A stretch of 64,000 nt of DNA, from assembly GCA_020638875.1 (NCBI GenBank), contig JACKHS010000018.1, forward strand, positions 1 through 64,000, in the 5' to 3' direction. The notes under the pieces were generated by a model, which was not told the origin of the DNA, ran no database searches, and saw only the letters and a list, made by a program, of their open reading frames with translations. The stretch comes from Planctomycetota bacterium. GTDB lineage: Bacteria > Planctomycetota > UBA1135 > GCA-002686595. The translations under genes were made by a program, and so were the position numbers. Numbering within the stretch: the first letter of the stretch is position 1; the number at the start of each line of letters is the position of its first letter. Below, in pieces: positions 24,860-33,963 of the stretch.

Positions 24860-26290
24860 TCACAGCTCCAGGGTGTCCCCCTGCAGCCCGTCCAGGACGC
24901 GCAGCACGACCCGCACCACCCGTCGGATCTTGTCGCAATCGATCTTCTCGACGTCGTCCGTGGGCTGGTGGTAGTCCTCGTGGACGTCGGAGAAGAGGAA
25001 GGCCACCGGGATGTGGAGGTTGCGCGAGAAGTTCGCGTGGTCCGAGCGGCTCCAGTACTCGTCGCAGCTCCCCAGCGCGGGGAAGCCCTCGAGCGGCGCG
25101 GCGACCTCCGCCATGCGCACGAGGCCGTTGTACTCCGGCCGCTCCTTCGTCGGCGTGATGAGCAGCTTGTCGGGCGCGTTGCGGCCGATCATGTCGATGT
25201 TGAGGTCGGCCACCGGGCGCATGCCCTCGGGCAGCCACGGGTCGCGCGTCCAGGCGTCCGAGCCGAGCAAGCCCTTCTCCTCGCCCGAGACCCACATCAG
25301 CATCACGGTGCGGCGCATCGGCCCGTACTCGCTGAGCGCCTCCGCGAGCGCCATCAGGCCGGTCGTGCCCGAGCCGTTGTCGTCGGCGCCGTTGTAGATC
25401 TGCCCGTCGTCGCCCACGCCGACGTGGTCGTAGTGCGCCGAGACGATCAGCACCTCGTCGCGCAGTTGCGGGTCGCTGCCCGGCCAGAGCGCGCACACGT
25501 TCTCGAGGCCCTCCTCGGCCCGGTCGCGCGTCGCGCGCGTCTCGGTCAGCGCGACCGTCCACACGTCGCCGGGCTGCGGGTCGCTCACGCCGGCGAGCTC
25601 CTCGAGCGCGGCGAGGCCGCCGGCGCTCAGGTAGACCGACGGCAGTCCGCGCCCTGCGCGGCCGCCGCGCAGGCGCCCCTCGACCGCCTCGGCGCCCCAC
25701 GTCTCGACGCGCGCCTGCATCTCGGCGGCCTCGAGCCCGGGACCGGGCACGTAGACGATGCCCTTGGCCTTGGCCTCGCGCACCGCGCCCTGCACCTCTC
25801 GGCTCTGCCCCTCCGTCGTCGGCAGCACGAGCCAGCGATCCTCGAGGTCGAGCTTCGCGATCGCCTCGGCGTCGCACCCGCCGCCGTAGACCAGGCTCGC
25901 CGCAGCGACCTCGGACTCGCGCAGCGCGCGCGGGTGGAAGGTGTAGTCGCGGCCCAGCACGAACGTCGCCTCGCCGCGCGCGCCCTTGGCGACGAGTCGG
26001 CAGCGCGCGGCGTCCGCGCCGACCATCGGCACCTCGTACTGGAAGAACCAGCCGTCCTCGTTGCCGGGCTGGAAGCCCAGGCGCTCGACGCGCGCGGCGA
26101 TGTAGCGCGCCGCGATGCGCTGCTCGTGCGAGGGCGTGTCGCGTCCGCGCATCTCGTCGGAGGCGATGAAGGCCAGGTCGGCGTGGATCTCCTTCGCGTC
26201 GACCGTGGCGAGGCCGCGCTCGAGCGCCGCGGTGGTGTCCGCGGCGGGCGCGAGCGCGAGGAGCAGAGAGAGCAGGGTGCCGTGGAGCAT
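24860..26290 (-). CDS. Exported M28-family metallopeptidase
   Basis: A 476-residue secreted peptidase. The signal peptide (MLHGTLLSLLLALAPAA) leads into a protease-associated-type insert domain, then the M28 catalytic domain. The zinc ligands lie in SAHYDHVG, NGADDNGSG, SGEEKG (with the catalytic Glu), LNIDMIG and DYHQPTDD. M28 enzymes are aminopeptidases or carboxypeptidases; here scavenging of peptides in the periplasm is likely. The ATG was chosen for the signal peptide. A TACAAT -10 element lies 33 nt upstream. The gene is divergent from the M18 aminopeptidase gene. Confidence 0.9.
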   Translation of the reverse strand: MLHGTLLSLLLALAPAADTTAALERGLATVDAKEIHADLAFIASDEMRGRDTPSHEQRIAARYIAARVERLGFQPGNEDGWFFQYEVPMVGADAARCRLVAKGARGEATFVLGRDYTFHPRALRESEVAAASLVYGGGCDAEAIAKLDLEDRWLVLPTTEGQSREVQGAVREAKAKGIVYVPGPGLEAAEMQARVETWGAEAVEGRLRGGRAGRGLPSVYLSAGGLAALEELAGVSDPQPGDVWTVALTETRATRDRAEEGLENVCALWPGSDPQLRDEVLIVSAHYDHVGVGDDGQIYNGADDNGSGTTGLMALAEALSEYGPMRRTVMLMWVSGEEKGLLGSDAWTRDPWLPEGMRPVADLNIDMIGRNAPDKLLITPTKERPEYNGLVRMAEVAAPLEGFPALGSCDEYWSRSDHANFSRNLHIPVAFLFSDVHEDYHQPTDDVEKIDCDKIRRVVRVVLRVLDGLQGDTLEL

Positions 26291-26323
26291 CGGGATCGGG
26301 CGGGGGTCGGGGTGTGGGCCGGG

Positions 26324-26329
26324 ATTGTA
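26324..26329 (-). promoter_or_regulatory. Putative -10 element of the M28 peptidase gene
   Basis: TACAAT on the minus strand, 5 of 6 bases of the sigma70 consensus, 33 nt before the ATG. Confidence 0.5.
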
Positions 26330-26449
26330 GGCCGCGCGCGCCGCGAGGCACGCCGCCGGCCGCGCGCGGGCGGCGAATGTACCCCCGCGTTACGCGCCCG
26401 CGGCGGCGCGAGGCGTCCGCTCGGGGCTGTCCCCGCCGCGCGCCCGCGG

Positions 26450-26455
26450 TACAGT
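26450..26455 (+). promoter_or_regulatory. Putative leaderless -10 element of the M18 aminopeptidase gene
   Basis: TACAGT ends 7 nt before the ATG, with no ribosome binding site. Confidence 0.42.
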
Positions 26456-26462
26456 CCCCGCC

Positions 26463-27755
26463 ATGAGCACCCCCGCGACCCACGCCGCCGTGCGCATGGC
26501 GGAGTTCATCGACGCCTCGCCCTCGCCCTACCACGCCTGCAGGAGCGCCGCCGCGCTGCTCGAGACCGTCGGCTTCACCCGCCTCGCCGAGGTCGACGCG
26601 TGGACCGGCGCGCCGGGCGCGCACTACGTCGTCCGCGGCGGCAGCCTCGTCGCCTGGTGCACGCAGGAACACCACCGGCCGTGGAGCGGCTTCCGCGTGC
26701 TCGGCGCGCACACCGACAGCCCCAACCTGCGCGTCAAGCCGCGCCCCGACCGGCGCCGCTCCGGCTTCGCGCAGCTCGGCGTCGAGGTCTACGGCGGCGT
26801 GCTGCTGAACTCCTGGCTCGACCGCGACCTGGGCCTGTCGGGCCGCGCGCACGTGCGCGCCTCGGGCGGCGTCGAGGAGCGCCTGTTCCTCGTGCAGCGC
26901 CCGCTGCTGAAGATCCCCCAGCTCGCCATCCACCTCGACCGCGAGATTCACACCGACGGCCTCAAGCTCAACAAGCAGACGCACATGTCACCCGTCTGGT
27001 CGACGCTCGACGGCGACGAGCGCGGCTTCGTCGCGTGGCTGGCGTCCGAGCTCGACGTCGACGAGGAGGACGTGCTGGCCTGGGACGCGATGGTGCACGA
27101 CACGAACCCGTCGTGCCTCTTCGGCCAGGCGAACGAGCTGGTCAGCGCGCCGCGCCTCGACAACCTGTGCTCCTCGTTCTGCGCGCTGACGGCGCTCGCC
27201 GGCGCGGTCGAGCGCGGCGCGGCGCTCGAGTACGTGCCCGTCGTCTCGCTCTTCGACCACGAGGAGGTCGGCAGCGGCTCGGCCGCCGGCGCCGAGAGCC
27301 CGCTCTTGCGCGGCCTGCTCGAGCGCACCGTGCTCGCGCGCGGCGGCACGCGCGAGGAGTTCCACCGCGCGGTGGCCGACTCGCTGTGCGTGTCGATCGA
27401 CATGGCGCACGCGACGCACCCCAACTACGCCGACAAGCACGACCCCGAGCACGAGGTGCGCGTCAACGCCGGCCCGGTCATCAAGCTGAACAGCAACATG
27501 CGCTACGCCTCGGAGAGCGAGTCCGTCGCGCGCTTCCAGCTCGCGTGCGAGCGCGCGGACGTGCCCTGCCAGAAGTGGGTCATGCGCAGCGACCTCGCGT
27601 GCGGCTCGACCATCGGCCCGCTGACCGCGCAGAACCTCGGCATGCTGACGGTCGACGTCGGCAACCCGCAGCTCGGCATGCACTCCTGCCGCGAGACGTG
27701 CGGCTCGAAGGACCCCGGCTACCTGCTGCGCGCGCTCGGCGAGATCCTGCAGTAG
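26463..27755 (+). CDS. apeB: M18-family (aspartyl) aminopeptidase
   Basis: A 430-residue cytosolic aminopeptidase that removes N-terminal, mainly acidic residues. Its metal ligands and signatures are GAHTDSPNLRVKP near residue 85, ARLDNLCS-like SAPRLDNLCSSFCAL, FDHEEVGSGSAAGA, SIDMAHATHPNYADKHDPEH and GMHSCRET near the C-terminus. The length is normal for the M18 family. The ATG directly follows a -10-like TACAGT. It is divergent from the M28 gene and ends 16 nt before the convergent radical SAM gene, with no room for a hairpin between them. Confidence 0.93.
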   Translation: MSTPATHAAVRMAEFIDASPSPYHACRSAAALLETVGFTRLAEVDAWTGAPGAHYVVRGGSLVAWCTQEHHRPWSGFRVLGAHTDSPNLRVKPRPDRRRSGFAQLGVEVYGGVLLNSWLDRDLGLSGRAHVRASGGVEERLFLVQRPLLKIPQLAIHLDREIHTDGLKLNKQTHMSPVWSTLDGDERGFVAWLASELDVDEEDVLAWDAMVHDTNPSCLFGQANELVSAPRLDNLCSSFCALTALAGAVERGAALEYVPVVSLFDHEEVGSGSAAGAESPLLRGLLERTVLARGGTREEFHRAVADSLCVSIDMAHATHPNYADKHDPEHEVRVNAGPVIKLNSNMRYASESESVARFQLACERADVPCQKWVMRSDLACGSTIGPLTAQNLGMLTVDVGNPQLGMHSCRETCGSKDPGYLLRALGEILQ

Positions 27756-27771
27756 CGCGCGCGACGCCCGC

Positions 27772-28566
27772 TCAGGCGAGCTCCGCGCTCGCGCCGCGCG
27801 GCGGCTCGATCCCGCGCTGCACGACGCCGTCCGCGCGCCACACGAACTCGACGTTCTTCGAGCGGTACATGTCCGCGCGGCGGAAGGTGCGGAACGGCAG
27901 GCCGAGCGCCTCGACGCGCGCGCAGGCGTCCGCGTACGCGTCGGCGCTCACCGCGAGGCGCGCGGCGTTCGGCGCGCCGCCGCGGCCCCACGGCAGGAAG
28001 CGGTAGAGGTGCCACGCGTGGACGCGGCCGCCGCGCGCCTGGTAGCCGCGCAGCGCCTCGGCGAGCGGCGCGACGCCGGCGAGCGTCTCGCTGCACAGGA
28101 CGGTCGAGAGCGTCACCTCGCGCCCCGCCGCGCGCAGCGCCTCCAGCCGGCGCAGGATCAGCGCGTGGTGACCGGGGCCGTGCCGGCGCAGGCGATCGTG
28201 CACGGCCGCGTCGGCCGACTCGAGCGGCAGCACCCAGCGGTCGATCGCGTCGTCCGCGGCGAAGCCCGCGGGCAGCGCGATGCCGTTGGTGCCCACCTGC
28301 ACGACGAGGCCGCGCGCGCGCGCCGCGCCGGCGAGGCGCAGCAGGTCGCCGCGCCACGCGAAGGGCTCGCCGCCGCCGAACACGACGGTGCGCAGCCCGC
28401 GCGCCGCGAGCTCGTCGACGAGCGCGTGCGCCTGCGCCTCGTCCAGCGCCTCGAAGGCGTCGTCGGGCGTCACGCAGAAGCTGCACGTCATGTTGCAGCG
28501 CGGGTGCAGCAGCACGACGGCTACGAAGACGTCGCGCTCCGTTGTCGGTGCGGGGGGCTCGCTCAC
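27772..28566 (-). CDS. Radical SAM enzyme
   Basis: A 264-residue radical SAM protein. The cluster motif is CNMTCSFC (C-x3-C-x2-C) near residue 32, followed by VVFGGGEPFAWRGDL, the GGEP loop that contacts SAM. The rest matches a compact TIM barrel with VQVGTNGI and WVLPLES. There is no C-terminal twitch or SPASM Cys cluster, so it is not an obvious peptide-modifying SPASM enzyme. The substrate is unknown. The GTG start was chosen because CAAGAT ends 6 nt upstream; earlier Met codons would read through the tautomerase gene. Confidence 0.85.
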   Translation of the reverse strand: MSEPPAPTTERDVFVAVVLLHPRCNMTCSFCVTPDDAFEALDEAQAHALVDELAARGLRTVVFGGGEPFAWRGDLLRLAGAARARGLVVQVGTNGIALPAGFAADDAIDRWVLPLESADAAVHDRLRRHGPGHHALILRRLEALRAAGREVTLSTVLCSETLAGVAPLAEALRGYQARGGRVHAWHLYRFLPWGRGGAPNAARLAVSADAYADACARVEALGLPFRTFRRADMYRSKNVEFVWRADGVVQRGIEPPRGASAELA

Positions 28567-28572
28567 GCCGCC

Positions 28573-28578
28573 ATCTTG
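28573..28578 (-). promoter_or_regulatory. Possible leaderless -10 element of the radical SAM gene
   Basis: CAAGAT on the minus strand, 6 nt before the GTG. A weak match, supported by the spacing shared with other genes. Confidence 0.3.
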
Positions 28579-28622
28579 GCCGTCCCGCGCGCGCGCTCCA
28601 AGCGAATCCGCGCGCGCCGCGC

Positions 28623-28817
28623 TCAGGCGCGCTCGCGCTCGGCGAACAGCACGCCGCCCTCGGCGAGGTCGTGACGCGCGATCTCGCGCAGCACGACGGT
28701 CACCGAGGCCGCCGGCACGGCCAGGCTCTCCGCCGCCGCCGCCGTCAGGCGCTCGACGAGCGCGCGCTTGGTGGCCACGTCCCGTCCCTCGAACAACGTC
28801 ACGTCGATGATCGGCAT
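28623..28817 (-). CDS. 4-oxalocrotonate tautomerase-family protein
   Basis: A 64-residue tautomerase-fold protein. Pro follows the initiator Met (MPIIDVTLFEGRD), the N-terminal Pro that acts as catalytic base in this family. KRALVERLTAAAAESLAVP forms the helix, followed by VTVVLREIARHDLAEGG. The length matches 4-OT monomers, which form hexamers. The true substrate is unknown. The start is supported by TAGCGT 6 nt upstream. It is divergent from apaG; the two putative -10 elements lie back to back within 22 nt. Confidence 0.88.
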   Translation of the reverse strand: MPIIDVTLFEGRDVATKRALVERLTAAAAESLAVPAASVTVVLREIARHDLAEGGVLFAERERA

Positions 28818-28823
28818 GACACC

Positions 28824-28829
28824 ACGCTA
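28824..28829 (-). promoter_or_regulatory. Putative leaderless -10 element of the tautomerase gene
   Basis: TAGCGT on the minus strand, 6 nt before the ATG. Confidence 0.42.
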
Positions 28830-28839
28830 GCAACCGCAG

Positions 28840-28845
28840 TAGAAT
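28840..28845 (+). promoter_or_regulatory. Putative -10 element of apaG
   Basis: TAGAAT, 5 of 6 consensus bases, ends 10 nt before the ATG. Confidence 0.5.
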
Positions 28846-28855
28846 CGCGCCCGAC

Positions 28856-29302
28856 ATGACCGTCGACAGCCAAGAGAGTCCCGCCCCGCGCAGCGCCACG
28901 CCGCGCGGTCACTCGGACGTCACGACCGAGGGCATCCGCGTGCGCGTGGGCGCCCAGTACCTGCCCGGCCGCTCCGACCCCAGCCTCGGCCACTTCACGT
29001 ACGCCTACCGCGTCGTCCTCACGAACGTCGGCGAGCGGCCCGCGCAGCTGCTCTCGCGTCACTGGATCGTGCTCGACGCGGACAACGACCGCCGCGAGGT
29101 GCGCGGCGAGGGCGTCGTCGGCGAGCAGCCGCGCCTCGATCCAGGCCAGAGCTTCGAGTACGTCAGCGGCTCCAGCCTGCCCACCGAGTGGGGCACGATG
29201 GAGGGCAGCTACCAGATGATCCGCGACGACGGCGAGCTGTTCCGCGCCGCGATCGGGCGCTTCTTCCTGGCCCCCACCGCCGCGCCGCTCGCCGCGCACT
29301 GA
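28856..29302 (+). CDS. apaG: ApaG-domain (DUF525) protein
   Basis: A 148-residue protein with a full ApaG fold: VTTEGIRVRVGAQYLPGRS, HFTYAYRVVLTNVG, LLSRHWIV, GEQPRLDPGQSFEYVSG and a MEGSYQM strand. ApaG is a fibronectin-like domain linked to Co/Mg resistance in enterobacteria; its molecular role is not settled. The N-terminal ~20 residues are an extra polar leader. It begins 10 nt after a TAGAAT hexamer, so its transcript has almost no leader. The YigZ-family gene starts 10 nt after its stop and is probably co-transcribed. Confidence 0.92.
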   Translation: MTVDSQESPAPRSATPRGHSDVTTEGIRVRVGAQYLPGRSDPSLGHFTYAYRVVLTNVGERPAQLLSRHWIVLDADNDRREVRGEGVVGEQPRLDPGQSFEYVSGSSLPTEWGTMEGSYQMIRDDGELFRAAIGRFFLAPTAAPLAAH

Positions 29303-29311
29303 CCGCGCGCC

Positions 29312-29926
29312 GTGATCGAGCGCTACTGGACCCTCGCGGCCGAGCTCGAGCACGAGATCGACAAGGTCAAGGGCTCGCGCTTCCTCGCGACGGTCGCGCC
29401 GGTGCGCAGCCCCGAGGAGGCGCAAGCGCTGCTGGAGCGCGTGCGCAAGCGCTACCACGACGCGCGCCACCACGGCGTCGCGTGGCGCCTCGGTCCGGGC
29501 GGCGCGCGCGAGCGCTTCAGCGACGACGGCGAGCCGGCGGGCTCCACGGGCCGCCCGATCCTGGCCGAGCTCGCCGGGCGCGAGCTCTCCGACGCGATCG
29601 TGGTCGTGACGCGCTGGTTCGGCGGCACGAAGCTCGGCGTCGGCGGCCTCGTGCGCGCGTACGGCGGCGCCGCCGCCGCGGCGCTGGACCTCGCGCCGCG
29701 GCGCGAGGTCGTGCTGTGCGAGCGCGTGACGCTGGCGCACCCATACGAGTGCGCCGGCGCCGTCGAGGGCCTGCTGGCCGAGTACGCGCTGCGGCCGGTC
29801 GCGGCCGACTACGGCGCGGCGGTGGCGCTCACCCTGGAGGTGCCGCTCACCGCCGTCGAGCCGCTGCTCGAGGCCTACCGCGACCGGACGGCCGGCCGCG
29901 GCCGGGCCGCGCGCGTCAGTTCGTGA
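29312..29926 (+). CDS. yigZ: IMPACT/YigZ-family protein
   Basis: A 204-residue protein of the IMPACT (UPF0029) family. The N-terminal domain carries KGSRFLATVAPV, FSDDGEPAGSTGRPIL and VVVTRWFGGTKLGVGGLVRA, the strongest family signatures. A C-terminal ferredoxin-like domain follows with YECAGAVEGLLAEY. Relatives affect translation or ribosome function; the bacterial role is not clear. The GTG start lies 10 nt after apaG. The last 11 nt overlap the end of the convergent secreted-protein gene, so no separate terminator exists here. Confidence 0.9.
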   Translation: MIERYWTLAAELEHEIDKVKGSRFLATVAPVRSPEEAQALLERVRKRYHDARHHGVAWRLGPGGARERFSDDGEPAGSTGRPILAELAGRELSDAIVVVTRWFGGTKLGVGGLVRAYGGAAAAALDLAPRREVVLCERVTLAHPYECAGAVEGLLAEYALRPVAADYGAAVALTLEVPLTAVEPLLEAYRDRTAGRGRAARVSS

Positions 29927-30998
29927 AGCCGACCTCGAGGCCGTTCGTCAGGTTGAAGGCGCTGCCGCACGGCGACGCGATCGGGTCGCGGTACCAGACC
30001 TGGAAGCGCTTGGTCTGACCGGCGCTCCAGCCGCCCTGCGCCGCGAGGCCGGGGCCCCAGTGCGCGGCGCCGAGCGCGTCCGGCACGCGCACGCCGAGGC
30101 GCACGATGTTGCCGCCCGCGCAGCGCAGGCCGTCGCCGAAGACCGTGCCGTTGCCGCCGTTGACCGCGTTGTCGCCGACGAACAGCAGGGCCGGGCGGTT
30201 GGGCAGCAGGCCGCCGGCCTGGAACACCTGGTCGTCGACCGACGCGCTCGTGCTGCCGATCGCGCCGAGCGTCGCGCCGGCGCCGCTCGAGTTCGCGCAG
30301 CCCTCGCCCGCGCCGCCGGCGTTGCCGCAGGGGCAGGCCGTGCCGCTGCCGTCGCCGAAGCAGTAGCCCGTGAACGGCGAGCCGCTCGAGGTCTGCACGA
30401 GCTGGAAGCCGATCACCTCGCCGCCGCTGCCGCTCACGGCGCTGCGCGCTTCGACGACCAGCGTGCCGCCGCTGACGGTCACCGCGTGCAGCGCGTAGGT
30501 CACGCCGAGCACGTGCGGCGAGCCGAGCCACGTACCGCCGACGAGCTGCTCCGAGCCCGGCATCGACGGGATGCGCACCTCGGTCAGCACCCCGGAGCCC
30601 GCGGCGTCCCACGCGTACGTGTAGACGAGGTAGCTGCCGTCCGCGAGGCCGCTGAACGTCCACGTCGCGGGCGTCTGCAGCAGCGCGTCGAGCGCCTGAC
30701 CGTCGGCGGTGAAGGCGTCGTCGTCGCCCGTGAGTCCGCTGAACGGCCAGCTGTACGACATCGTCTCGGTGGTGGTCACGCTCACGCCGGTCGGCGCGCC
30801 GGCGAGGTCCACCAGCGCCGTCGGCAGCAGCGAGGGCGGCACGGGGTTCCACACGCCGGCCTGCCCCGCACCGGCCGCGTAGCTCGCCGAGGGCGCGGGC
30901 CACAGGATCAGGTTCGGGCCGACGTCGACGTTGAAGTCCTGGGCGACGGCGGGGCTGGCGAGGAGCAGGAGGGCGAGGAGGCGCTGGGTGTTCATCAC
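29916..30998 (-). CDS. Secreted protein with planctomycete Cys-rich C-terminal domain
   Basis: A 360-residue exported protein. A signal peptide (MMNTQRLLALLLLASPAVA) is followed by a ~200-residue beta-rich domain of no family I recognise (for example SMPGSEQLVGGTWLG). The shared C-terminal domain then begins YCFGDGSGTACPCGN, with GEGCANSSGAGA, LLPNRPALLFVG, FGDGLRCAGG, RLGVRVPDA and WYRDPIASPCGSAFN. The domain lies at the extreme C-terminus, as in the other three copies. The function is unknown; an extracellular or surface location is likely. Its 3' end overlaps yigZ by 11 nt. Confidence 0.76.
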   Translation of the reverse strand: MMNTQRLLALLLLASPAVAQDFNVDVGPNLILWPAPSASYAAGAGQAGVWNPVPPSLLPTALVDLAGAPTGVSVTTTETMSYSWPFSGLTGDDDAFTADGQALDALLQTPATWTFSGLADGSYLVYTYAWDAAGSGVLTEVRIPSMPGSEQLVGGTWLGSPHVLGVTYALHAVTVSGGTLVVEARSAVSGSGGEVIGFQLVQTSSGSPFTGYCFGDGSGTACPCGNAGGAGEGCANSSGAGATLGAIGSTSASVDDQVFQAGGLLPNRPALLFVGDNAVNGGNGTVFGDGLRCAGGNIVRLGVRVPDALGAAHWGPGLAAQGGWSAGQTKRFQVWYRDPIASPCGSAFNLTNGLEVGFTN

Positions 30999-31084
30999 GT
31001 TGCGGGGGGGGTGGAGGTCCGACGGGTCCGCTTCCAGCGTACTCGCGCGCGCAGGGCGCGGGTGCGAGCAGCGTGCTTAGCGAG

Positions 31085-31090
31085 TAAACT
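31085..31090 (+). promoter_or_regulatory. Putative -10 element of prlC
   Basis: TAAACT, 57 nt before the ATG, giving an ordinary leader of about 50 nt. Confidence 0.35.
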
Positions 31091-31147
31091 CTGCGCCCCC
31101 GGTCCACGCCGCGTGGGTCGTTCACCCCATTCGATCGCTCTCCGACC

Positions 31148-33223
31148 ATGTCCGACGCCGCCGCTCCCCCGAACCCGCTCCTCGCCCCCACCGGCCTGCC
31201 CCGCTTCGCCGACTTCCGCGCCGAGCACGTGGTCCCGGGCGTGCGGGCGATGCTCGCCGAGCAACGCGCGGCCCTCGCCGAGCTGGAGGCGAACGCGGCG
31301 CCCACCTGGGCGGGCGTCGTGCTCCCGCTCGAGCGCATCCACGACCGCATCCACTTCGTCTGGGGCCTGGTCAGTCACCAGATGAACGTGCGCAACACGC
31401 CCGAGCTGCGGGCCGCGCACCAGGAGGTCCAGCCCGAGGTGATCGAGCTGAGCATGGCGCTCGAGCAGTCGCGGCCGATCCACGACGCGCTGCAGGCGTT
31501 GGCGGACGCGCCGGACTTCGCGCGCCTCGACGCCGGCCAGCGGCGCGCGGTCGAGTGCCTGCTGCGCGACGCGAAGCTGGCCGGCGTGGCGCTCGACGGC
31601 GAGCCCAAGGAGCGCTTCAACGCGCTGCAGCGCGAGCTCGCCGAGCTCTCGACGCGCTTCTCGAACAACACGCTCGACGCGACGAAGGCCTTCTGGCTCG
31701 ACCTCGCGAGCGAGGACGAGGTCGCGGGCCTGCCGCCGAGCCTGCGCGCGCTCGCCGCGAGCGAGCACCCCGACGAGGGCGCCACCGCCGAGAAGGGCCC
31801 GTGGCGCATCACGCTCGCGTTCCCGAGCTTCGGCCCCTTCATGTCGCACGCCAAGCGCCGCGACCTGCGCGAGCAGGTCTACCGCGCCTACTTCACGCGT
31901 GCGAGCTCGGGCGAGCACGACAACACGCCGCTCGTGCGCGAGATCCTGCGCAAGAAGCGCGCGCTCGCGCGCCTCCTCGGCTACGGCACGTACGCCGAGC
32001 TCTCGCTCGCCAGCAAGATGGCGCGCGACGTCGGCGCGGTCGAGACGCTGCTCGAGGAGCTGCGCGTCGTCGCGCTCCCGGCCGCCGAGCGCGACCTCGC
32101 CGAGCTCGAGGCCTTCGCCCGCGCGCACGGCCAGAGCGAGCCGCTCGCGCGCTGGGACATGACCTTCTGGGCCGAGCGCATGCGCGAGCAGCGCTTCGAC
32201 TACACCGACGAGGAGCTGCGGCCCTACTTCCCGCTGCCGCGCGTGCTCGAAGGCCTGTTCGACCTGACCGAGCGCCTGTTCGGCGTGCGCGTGCGCGCCG
32301 CGCAGGGCAAGGCCGCGACGTGGCACCCCGACGTGCTCTACTTCGAGGTGCTGAACGGCGACGGCACGCCGCGCGCGGCCTTCTTCCTCGACGCCTACGC
32401 GCGCAGCGCCGACAAGCGCGGCGGCGCGTGGATGGACGACTGCCTCGGCCGCACGACCGCGCACGGCGGCGTGCGCCTGCCGGTGGCCTACCTGACCTGC
32501 AACTTCACGCCGCCGCTCGCGGGCAAGCCGGCGCAGCTCTCGTTCGACGAGGTGCTGACGCTGTTCCACGAGTTCGGCCACGGGCTGCAGCACATGCTGA
32601 CGCAGGTCGACCACGGCCTCGTCGCCGGCATCGCCAACGTCGAGTGGGACGCGGTCGAGCTGCCCAGCCAGTTCATGGAGAACTGGTGCTACCACCGCGC
32701 CACGGTCCTGGGCTTCTCGGGCCACGTGGACACCGGCGAGCCGCTGCCCGACGCGCTCTTCGAGAAGCTCGTCGCCGCGCGCACCTTCCGCGAGGGCACG
32801 GCGCTCCTGCGTCAGCTCGACTTCGGCCTGACCGACCTCGAGCTGCACCACCGCTACGACCCCGACGGGGCCGAGTCGCCGGAGGACGTGATGCTGCGCA
32901 TCCGCGAGAAGACCGCGGTCGGCCCGGCCTTCGCCGAGGACCGCTACCTCAACACGTTCGGGCACATCTTCGCCGGCGGGTACGCCGCGGGGTACTACTC
33001 GTACAAGTGGGCCGAGGTGCTCTCCGCCGACGCCTTCGCGGCGTTCGAGGAGGAGGGCCTCGAGCACGAGGCCGCGCTGGCCGACGTGGGCCGGCGCTTC
33101 GCCGAGACCGTGCTGGCGCTCGGCGGCAGCGTGGCGCCGATGGAGGTCTTCAAGGCCTTCCGCGGCCGCGAGCCGAGCACCGAGGCGCTGCTGCGCCACG
33201 CCGGCCTGGCGCCCTCGGCGTGA
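31148..33223 (+). CDS. prlC: Oligopeptidase A (M3 metallopeptidase)
   Basis: A 691-residue cytosolic zinc oligopeptidase that degrades short peptides, including cleaved signal peptides. The catalytic motif HEFGH is at residues 474-478 within LFHEFGHGLQHML, and the third zinc ligand is expected in the following ELPSQFMENW. The N-terminal helical region (NPLLAPTGLPRFADF) and full length match the M3A family. The start is the first Met. The MBL-hydrolase gene overlaps its stop in GTGA, so the two form an operon. Confidence 0.95.
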   Translation: MSDAAAPPNPLLAPTGLPRFADFRAEHVVPGVRAMLAEQRAALAELEANAAPTWAGVVLPLERIHDRIHFVWGLVSHQMNVRNTPELRAAHQEVQPEVIELSMALEQSRPIHDALQALADAPDFARLDAGQRRAVECLLRDAKLAGVALDGEPKERFNALQRELAELSTRFSNNTLDATKAFWLDLASEDEVAGLPPSLRALAASEHPDEGATAEKGPWRITLAFPSFGPFMSHAKRRDLREQVYRAYFTRASSGEHDNTPLVREILRKKRALARLLGYGTYAELSLASKMARDVGAVETLLEELRVVALPAAERDLAELEAFARAHGQSEPLARWDMTFWAERMREQRFDYTDEELRPYFPLPRVLEGLFDLTERLFGVRVRAAQGKAATWHPDVLYFEVLNGDGTPRAAFFLDAYARSADKRGGAWMDDCLGRTTAHGGVRLPVAYLTCNFTPPLAGKPAQLSFDEVLTLFHEFGHGLQHMLTQVDHGLVAGIANVEWDAVELPSQFMENWCYHRATVLGFSGHVDTGEPLPDALFEKLVAARTFREGTALLRQLDFGLTDLELHHRYDPDGAESPEDVMLRIREKTAVGPAFAEDRYLNTFGHIFAGGYAAGYYSYKWAEVLSADAFAAFEEEGLEHEAALADVGRRFAETVLALGGSVAPMEVFKAFRGREPSTEALLRHAGLAPSA

Positions 33224-33963
33224 TCCTCGCGCGCTCGACCAGCGCCGACTGGCTGTCGAACAGCTGGCTCGTCGGGGACGCACCCGGCGGCAGCGCCGTG
33301 CTGATCGACAGCGGCGCGCCGATGGAGCCGATCCTCGCGCGCCTGGCGGCCGAGCGCCTGACGCTCACGCACGTGCTGTGCACGCACCACCACCACGACC
33401 ACGTGCTGCACAACGCCGACTACCGCGAGCGCTTCGGCTGCCCGGTCTGCGGCCACGGCGCCGAGCGCGAGCGCTTCGCCGAGCTCGACGTCGAGCTCGC
33501 CGACGGCGACGAGCTGCGCGTCGGCGCGCTGACCGTGCGCGCGCTGCACATCCCCGGCCACACGCAGGGCCAGCTCGCCTTCCTGGTCGACGAGGCCGCG
33601 GTCTTCACCGGCGACACGCTCTTCCGCGGCTCGGTGGGCGGCACGCGCGCGCCCGGGCACGGCACCTTCGCGGAGCTGCAGCACTCGGTGCTCGAGGTGC
33701 TCTTGCGCCTGCCGCGCGAGACCGCCGTCCACCCCGGCCACACCGACAGCACCACGATCGGCCGCGAGTGGGAGGAGAACCCCTTCGTGCGCGCCTGGAC
33801 CGGCCGCCAGGCGCTGGGCGAGGCGCCCTGCACGGCCTTCGGCCGCCCGGCCACGCTGCTCGTCGAGGCGCGCGACTACGACGGCGGCACCAAGTGCCAG
33901 GTGCGCTTCGCGGACACCGGCGAGGTCGACCTCGTGCCGGGCTCGCGCGTCGTGCGCGGCTGA
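33220..33963 (+). CDS. Metallo-beta-lactamase-fold hydrolase (glyoxalase II-like)
   Basis: A 247-residue MBL-fold enzyme. The metal motif THHHHDHV matches the HxHxDH signature; further ligands lie in IPGHTQGQ, FTGDTLF and VHPGHT. The catalytic domain ends near residue 190. The last ~50 residues, including FGRPATLLVEARDYDGGTKCQ, form an extra domain not found in hydroxyacylglutathione hydrolases. Thioester hydrolysis is likely, but the substrate is open. The GTG start overlaps the prlC stop by 4 nt. Confidence 0.88.
   Translation: MILARSTSADWLSNSWLVGDAPGGSAVLIDSGAPMEPILARLAAERLTLTHVLCTHHHHDHVLHNADYRERFGCPVCGHGAERERFAELDVELADGDELRVGALTVRALHIPGHTQGQLAFLVDEAAVFTGDTLFRGSVGGTRAPGHGTFAELQHSVLEVLLRLPRETAVHPGHTDSTTIGREWEENPFVRAWTGRQALGEAPCTAFGRPATLLVEARDYDGGTKCQVRFADTGEVDLVPGSRVVRG

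Noticed and set aside
29916..30998. A cupin or carbohydrate-binding fold in the N-terminal part
   Set aside because: No motif could be matched by eye; left as unknown.
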